Shown piece after piece: positions 59,301 to 64,000 of a stretch of 64,000 bases of DNA. The translations under genes were made by a program, and so were the position numbers. Numbering within the stretch: position 1 is the first letter of the stretch; each line of letters begins with the position of its first letter. The stretch is from assembly GCF_905220365.1 (NCBI RefSeq), contig NC_061141.1, forward strand, positions 3,355,501 through 3,419,500, read 5' to 3'. The notes beneath the pieces are model-generated. The model saw only the letters and a list, made by a program, of their open reading frames with translations. It did no database searches and was not told where the DNA came from. This DNA is from Vanessa cardui. Taxonomy: Eukaryota > Arthropoda > Insecta > Lepidoptera > Nymphalidae.

Positions 59301-62300
59301 AATTTATTTTGTCTTTAATTTTTAAAAACGGAACGAGGAAGCGGACCAATGAGACGCATCCCCCGACTGATTGTCAATTAGCGACATCAAACGGGCTTTT
59401 TGCGAATTAAGCGTGTGTTTCTGTTCACTTTTTGTCCGGCCGTCGAGCGTTGCGGGTGTCTGATGCGTTTTTCCGTTCCAACGTTTCATTTTCATATTTC
59501 CGTTTGTCTGGCCGTCGTAGGGAGGCACAATGTGGGGTGTTCTATGTTATCAACGCACTCTATTTATGTACGGATATTTAATTCGAATGAGTGCCTTTGC
59601 AGACGGATAAAAATAAATCGTTACTTCTGTTTTGGTATTGCCCTTATTTGGGTGCATTGACTTGAATGGATGAAGTGTTGTAAGATTTCGAAAGAATACC
59701 TTTGCGGGTTGCCCGTAAATGAACCAAGGATTTATAAAACGTGATGTTTGAGACTTTCTTGTAAATGAATGTCATTTGCTTAAGCAGACCTTTTTTCTAT
59801 AATTAAACTATTGATTAATGTAAGTTTTAAATTAAAAAAGAATGCATTCGAATATTAAATTCGAGGTTGTCGATGAGGTAGTAATGATTCTAAGTCAGGA
59901 ACATCGTATATCGTGTAGACGCGTCATTCGCAAACCAATCGAACCCAATCGAATGCTCCTAAACAAACCTGTCTGGCTGAAAGATAGAAAACAACAAACG
60001 TCGATGAAAAAAAAAACAGCCAGTATCGAACGCGCCTATTCGGAATGGATCCGGAACGGAGTCAACAAAGGGACGTTCTGTATTTGAAAAAAGCGCGAAT
60101 ACGAACGCGAGGCAGCCATTACCCGCACCCATTTGCGCATCTATGGCGGGCCTCTTCAATCCGTACAGTCAACAATTGCAGGGCTGACTCGTTGACTAAT
60201 CTTAATCGAACAATTTCAAATATATTTAAATCACAATACACCAAATATTAACGCTGGAAAATTCGACAAACAAAATTTGCTGATAAATTGTTCCAAAAAG
60301 TTTGTACATGAAACTGCATAGATACAAAAAGTATTAAGCGCCGTTACGTTTAAATATACAGTTCATTATTGTATTATCAATAGAATAAGCCGACCATTTA
60401 GAAGCAACGAAATAGCCCGTGAGTAAATTCTATTAAAATATCTAATCTGCGACGTAATACAAAAAGTACTTCACTTATCGCCAGCCCTATTATAGAGCGC
60501 ATGTGATCGAGAGTTGTTCGAGTTTTTATCGCTGATTCATTAGTGTGAGAGTGTCTTTGTTGCAGTCGACTGGCGCCCTAACACAACCGTTCCATACAAC
60601 ATATATACACGTATTCATGAAATTGATTTGAGATGAAAGGATTTTCATTACCATTGTATCTGAATCCGAATTAAAGACAAATTGCACGTTCAATACGCTC
60701 AAAATCAATAGGTACTATTTGCAATCAGATATTTTTGTATGAGCCTTTTTTACTCGGCTTTTATGTTTCATGAGCAACGTTTAAATTGATGAATCTATGA
60801 TACAGGTTATTTAGACTTTTTTTTTGTAATGATGTGGATTGTACGGGGTTCCTTTCAAAGAGTTAATGTCGATGATTGAAAAAAGTTCTTTCACTAAGTG
60901 ATCTGTTAAAATTGACCAGTTATATTTTTACTTATGGGAATGGTTCCCATGGTTTTAAATTTCAGTGTTGAACCCGCAATAAGTATGTTCAAGGCTTTTT
61001 AAATGTTGAAAGAATAAGTACAGTTACTTATTGGATATGTATGAGACTTTAAATAGGATCAACCAAAGATTTTCCCATTTTTCCAATAAACTTGGATTTG
61101 AGGTAGCTTAATTAGATCACGTAAATCATCCGTAAATTATCATGCATGTTGATTTAATTTGTTAACGCCTGTATGTGCTATAAAATCTGCCATATAACAA
61201 ATCACCAACCCACATAGATACTGGGCCTAAACTAATCCTAAAGATTTTAGCATAGCAGTCTACAGGCTATTATTAAAGCAATTTTAAATGTCGCAGTATT
61301 GAGTAGCAGGTGACGAAATCGTCGTATCAAAACTGATCTTGTTGTTCCGTTCAGATATTCTCCCCTCGATGTCCAGACGGATGTTTAAGATGCAAGGTCA
61401 CGGACAAAGATTTGAATACAACCCTCTTTGGATCGCCCACTTTTTGTTCGCTTTTGTCCAGAAATAGTTTACTTTTATGAAGGTCATGCCAAACGTTTTA
61501 TAAATCTTGTTATTCTATTTTATAATTCTTTGACACCGTTTGACCGATCACCATGACATATACATATATAGTTTATATAAATCAGTTTCTTGTAACTCAG
61601 CACTAGATGGCGTTAGTAATACGTTAAGTTTTATATCGTACCGATCGCCTTGATCAATCGTCAATTTGAACGATTTTTCCGATAATTTTAGTACGATTAT
61701 GTTTAAGTAAACTTGTTATAATTTAAATGGAATATTCAATCACTTATTATATTTGAGGCTTTTGAATTTTCGTGGTATAAATTAAAATAAAAGAAATAGG
61801 TTACACCGAGAAGAACCGAAATTAATTAATAATTTTTGAAATCCAACTTTATATAGGTAGGAATAAATTGATATGTTCTGAAGGGAAACCAACAAATTAC
61901 GCTAAAATGTATTGTGTATTTCGCACTTTTTAAATCTAGTAAATATATTTTTATTCTAGTTTTAAGATACGATTATAAACAACTAATTATTTATTTCCAA
62001 CAAGAATAAAACCAACGAATCTTACTTTATAAACTTGAAGTACTAAAATTTCTTATTAAGAATCAACTATAGGCAAAATATTTTTTACCATAAAGCAAAT
62101 GTTTAATTAAACTGTACATTCTTACTCCAATAGCCCTCTCCAGCATATCAGAATCGATACGACGTAAAACAAATGCAAAGCGACTAAGAAAAACGCCGCT
62201 TAAGTTTCTTTGATATTCTAATTCCCGGACGAACTGTTTTTGTTTACCCTTGCTTCAAATTAAGTTTGTAGCTTGCGCCTCGATTCCGAAGACTTTGTTG

Positions 62301-62372
62301 TTCGTAAACTTTAAATAGGGTCCCTTGTGCTGTTTTTAAATTTAATTTAAATGTTTTGCCTGCATTTCATTT
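56381..62372. other. Repeat-poor part of the giant intron, 3' of the zipper exon
   Basis: I recognise no SINE or LINE over 6 kb. GC-richer blocks lie at about 57.15-57.4, 59.35-59.55 and 59.85-60.2 kb. A CTCF-like 'cactagatggcgt' is at 61601-61613. Several 60-90-codon frames are open on both strands in the GC-richer blocks and show no known domains. Confidence 0.45.
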
Positions 62373-62832
62373 CAAAAATAGAATATGCTATTTGAATGGT
62401 TCTTTAAATCCATTTTATATTATTTAGTAGAGGTCAACGAACCCATTAAAAGATTGCTTTTTTATTTGTAGTACATATTTGCCGAAATTTATCATTTAAA
62501 AAAATCCATATTTAAATAGCGCGTGAAAACGCTACTTTGACAATATGGCGCTGCAATGGGGACGTCACTAGCCTGTATTTTAATCTGTGGTACATATTAA
62601 CAAACAAGGTAAACAAGCAAGTGACTTCATCACAAGCCGGGCCAATCAGGAGTATTTTGTGTCACGTGACAAACGTTTAAAAAATGCATTTTTTATTGGA
62701 TTTTTGAATAAATTAAGTATTATTATTTTCAACTTTAGTTAATAAATAACGATTTTTAAACTCATAATATATTATTATACTGATTAGAATAATTGACACT
62801 TTATTTTTCGCATTGTCAGATAGCGTATTATG
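62373..62832 (+). mobile_element. MITE-like element, family M, copy 2
   Basis: It shares with 22985-23477, in reverse orientation, 'aatccattttatattattta', 'gtagaggtcaacgaaccca', 'acatatttgccgaaatttat', 'gttaataaataacgattttt' and 'aataattgacactttatttt'. It has about 190 internal bases (62515-62700) that the other copy lacks, and lacks about 240 that the other has. It ends about 105 bp from the zipper exon. Confidence 0.6.
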
Positions 62833-62936
62833 AATTATCTCGCTCAGTTCCAAAACGTTATCTGTTTATATTTAATTGTGTGTACAGTCTGCTGTTTTGA
62901 TTTCCGTAGTTATCGGTTGTATATATAAGTACGTAC

Positions 62937-63081
62937 CTTGGAGTGTTCTTGCTGGGCCAGTAACTGATCTCTAACCATCTGCAACTGTAAGATCATCTCA
63001 GACAGCTGCCGTTCTTTTTCCAGAACGCTTTCTCCGGCTAACGCTTGTAGCGCTGCTGCGTCTAACACTCCCCGTCGATCA
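62937..63081 (-). CDS. SoxD: SoxD transcription factor, leucine-zipper exon
   Basis: The acceptor is 'tttttttcttacag' (AG at 63083-63082) and the donor 'AAG|gtacgt' (GT at 62936-62935). The exon is 145 nt: one base finishing a codon (phase 2 in), then 48 codons, phase 0 out. It encodes 'DRRGVLDAAALQALAGESVL' followed by 'EKERQLSEMILQLQMVRDQL' and 'LAQQEHSK'. Val19, Leu26, Leu33 and Leu40 of the exon are spaced by seven, forming the SoxD leucine zipper used for homo- and heterodimers. 'LQMVRDQLLAQQ' parallels the Sox5/6 'INSLRDQLLAAH' core. This is the most upstream exon visible; exons coding the N-terminus lie beyond the right edge. Confidence 0.92.
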
Positions 63082-63208
63082 CTGTAAGAAAAAAATACAT
63101 GTTTTACATACAAACATAATTCCACAGACGTTTCTAACTTTGCCGCTTTATAAATTTAAGTCATTTGTAAAAAGTTCATGTAAAGAAGGAATATTATTTA
63201 ATACACGA

Positions 63209-63392
63209 TAAAAAAAAGCGTGGAATTAATACTTCTTGACTTCCAGGCAGGACATATTAAGTACATGCATATATCTATAATTGTAATTAATTACATGACT
63301 TTATTTTTAAATGTAGAAAAGGAGTACCTAACGAATGAGTTTCTTGCCGGTTCTTCTAAGTACAATCTACTTTCCGAATCGGTGGTAGCTTA
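63209..63392 (+). mobile_element. Retroelement 3' tail, family H
   Basis: 'aaaaaaagcgtggaattaat', 'cttgacttccaggcaggaca', 'ttatttttaaatgtagaaaa', 'gagtacctaacgaatgagtt' and 'cttgccggttcttctaag', then 'gaatcggtggtagctta'. It is the best-preserved of three copies. Confidence 0.65.
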
Positions 63393-63811
63393 ACTTAATA
63401 TAATATGATTTAAATGAACAATAATGTTCTTTATTTATTTATTTTTTCATTTCCAAAATGACGTAAAATTTATATCACTATAAACAAAATTCAAACTGCC
63501 GTCTGTACGAATTCGCATTATATCAATCAAATATATTACATATGTCGGTTAACGCATTCTTGATTTCAGCCCGAGATACGTACACATCAGAAACAATTAA
63601 TATTGCGATACGTTCCTTTCACATTGACGGTTGCATTGTGAGACGGCATAATAATTGATGCGAACAACATCGTATTCATTAAGGTTTTCTTAAGACCTAC
63701 TCTTTATTTTTATTTTTTGACAATCTTTTGTAAGACAGCGTATAAATTAATATATTTAGGTTACATGTTAAATATCGTATATAAAACTCTGAAGTTGAAT
63801 TGAAAGAAATT

Positions 63812-63990
63812 TGATGACCTCCGTGGTCGAGTGGTTACGCCCGTCGTCACGGGTTCGATTCCCGGTCGATGTATGTAGAAAAAGTTCATTGGTTTTCGAT
63901 ATTGTATTGCGTCTGGGTGTTACCCTCGTTACTTCTGATTTTCCAAAAGAGAAGTGCTTTAGCTACTTACATTGAAATCAGGCTAATATA
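63812..63990 (+). mobile_element. SINE-C copy, short form
   Basis: The head 'gatgacctccgtggtcgagt' and B box 'gggttcgattcccgg' are well preserved. The body is shortened ('tgcgtctgggtgttaccctc', 'agaagtgctttagctactta'). Confidence 0.85.
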
Positions 63991-64000
63991 TAAAAGTAGG

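Larger units (their letters stand above)
14305..62936 (-). other. Giant SoxD intron (48.6 kb, phase 0)
   Basis: It separates the leucine-zipper exon from the rest. The donor is 'AAG|gtacgt' at 62936 and the acceptor 'atttcacag' at 14305. I found no further SoxD exon inside. A short or poorly conserved one, such as an alternative Q-box exon, could be missed. Individual repeats and repeat-free stretches inside it are listed separately. Confidence 0.8.
63082..64000 (-). other. SoxD intron upstream of the zipper exon (partial)
   Basis: A phase-2 intron running off the window. It contains a family H tail (63209-63392) and a SINE-C copy (63812-63990). The gap 63393-63811 shows nothing recognisable. 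Confidence 0.75.

Noticed and set aside
46340..60490. 'cgccagccctat' occurring inverted at about 46345 and 60480
   Set aside because: Only about 12 bases match and the flanks are unrelated, so chance is sufficient.

Overview
This window is animal nuclear DNA, AT-rich and dense in interspersed repeats. It has the look of a butterfly or moth, perhaps a nymphalid. That rests on the large numbers of tRNA-headed SINEs ending in (GTT)n or (TTACT)n, on the dispersed repeats ending in 'gaagccg...ctagt', and on an insect-like SoxD protein. The species assignment is inference; I ran no search.

The one host gene I can support is a SoxD-family (Sox5/6/13, Drosophila Sox102F) HMG-box transcription factor on the minus strand. 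Five coding exons are visible: 62937-63081 (leucine zipper), 14143-14304 (second coiled coil and Pro-rich), 10529-10754 (CtBP-type PLNLS motif), 4972-5266 (HMG box) and 4392-4641 (SoxD-specific tail and stop). All splice sites are GT-AG, and the phases (2 in, then 0, 0, 1, 2) join into one open frame of 358 residues plus stop. The 5' part of the gene lies beyond the right edge. The zipper exon is separated from the next exon by a 48.6-kb intron, which is most of the window.

Layout. 1-1531: the 3' end of a non-LTR retrotransposon with an open reverse-transcriptase frame and poly(A), plus strand. 1670-1992: a SINE with target-site duplication. 1993-4391: the SoxD 3' UTR and downstream DNA. 4392-14304: four SoxD exons, with introns full of SINEs and LINE tails. 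14305-62936: the giant intron, with repeat-poor stretches (about 14.3-18.7, 26.5-28.4, 35.1-39.4 and 56.4-62.3 kb) that are the natural places for enhancers, alternating with repeat clusters (20-25, 32-35, 41.7-44, 50.7-56 kb). 63082-64000: the next SoxD intron, with a LINE tail and a SINE.

Three SINE families recur, named here for convenience. SINE-A has a 'gagatggcccagtggttag' head. SINE-B contains 'caggcacaagggacataac'. SINE-C has a 'gacctccgtggtcgagtgg' head. Several non-coding structures do not belong to these families: two near-perfect hairpins (41738-41793, 44699-44741), a MITE-like inverted-repeat element (46435-46623), and a second MITE-like family present in opposite orientations at 23 kb and 62.4 kb. 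I found no CRISPR array, operon, rRNA or functional tRNA gene, and no convincing new protein-coding system.
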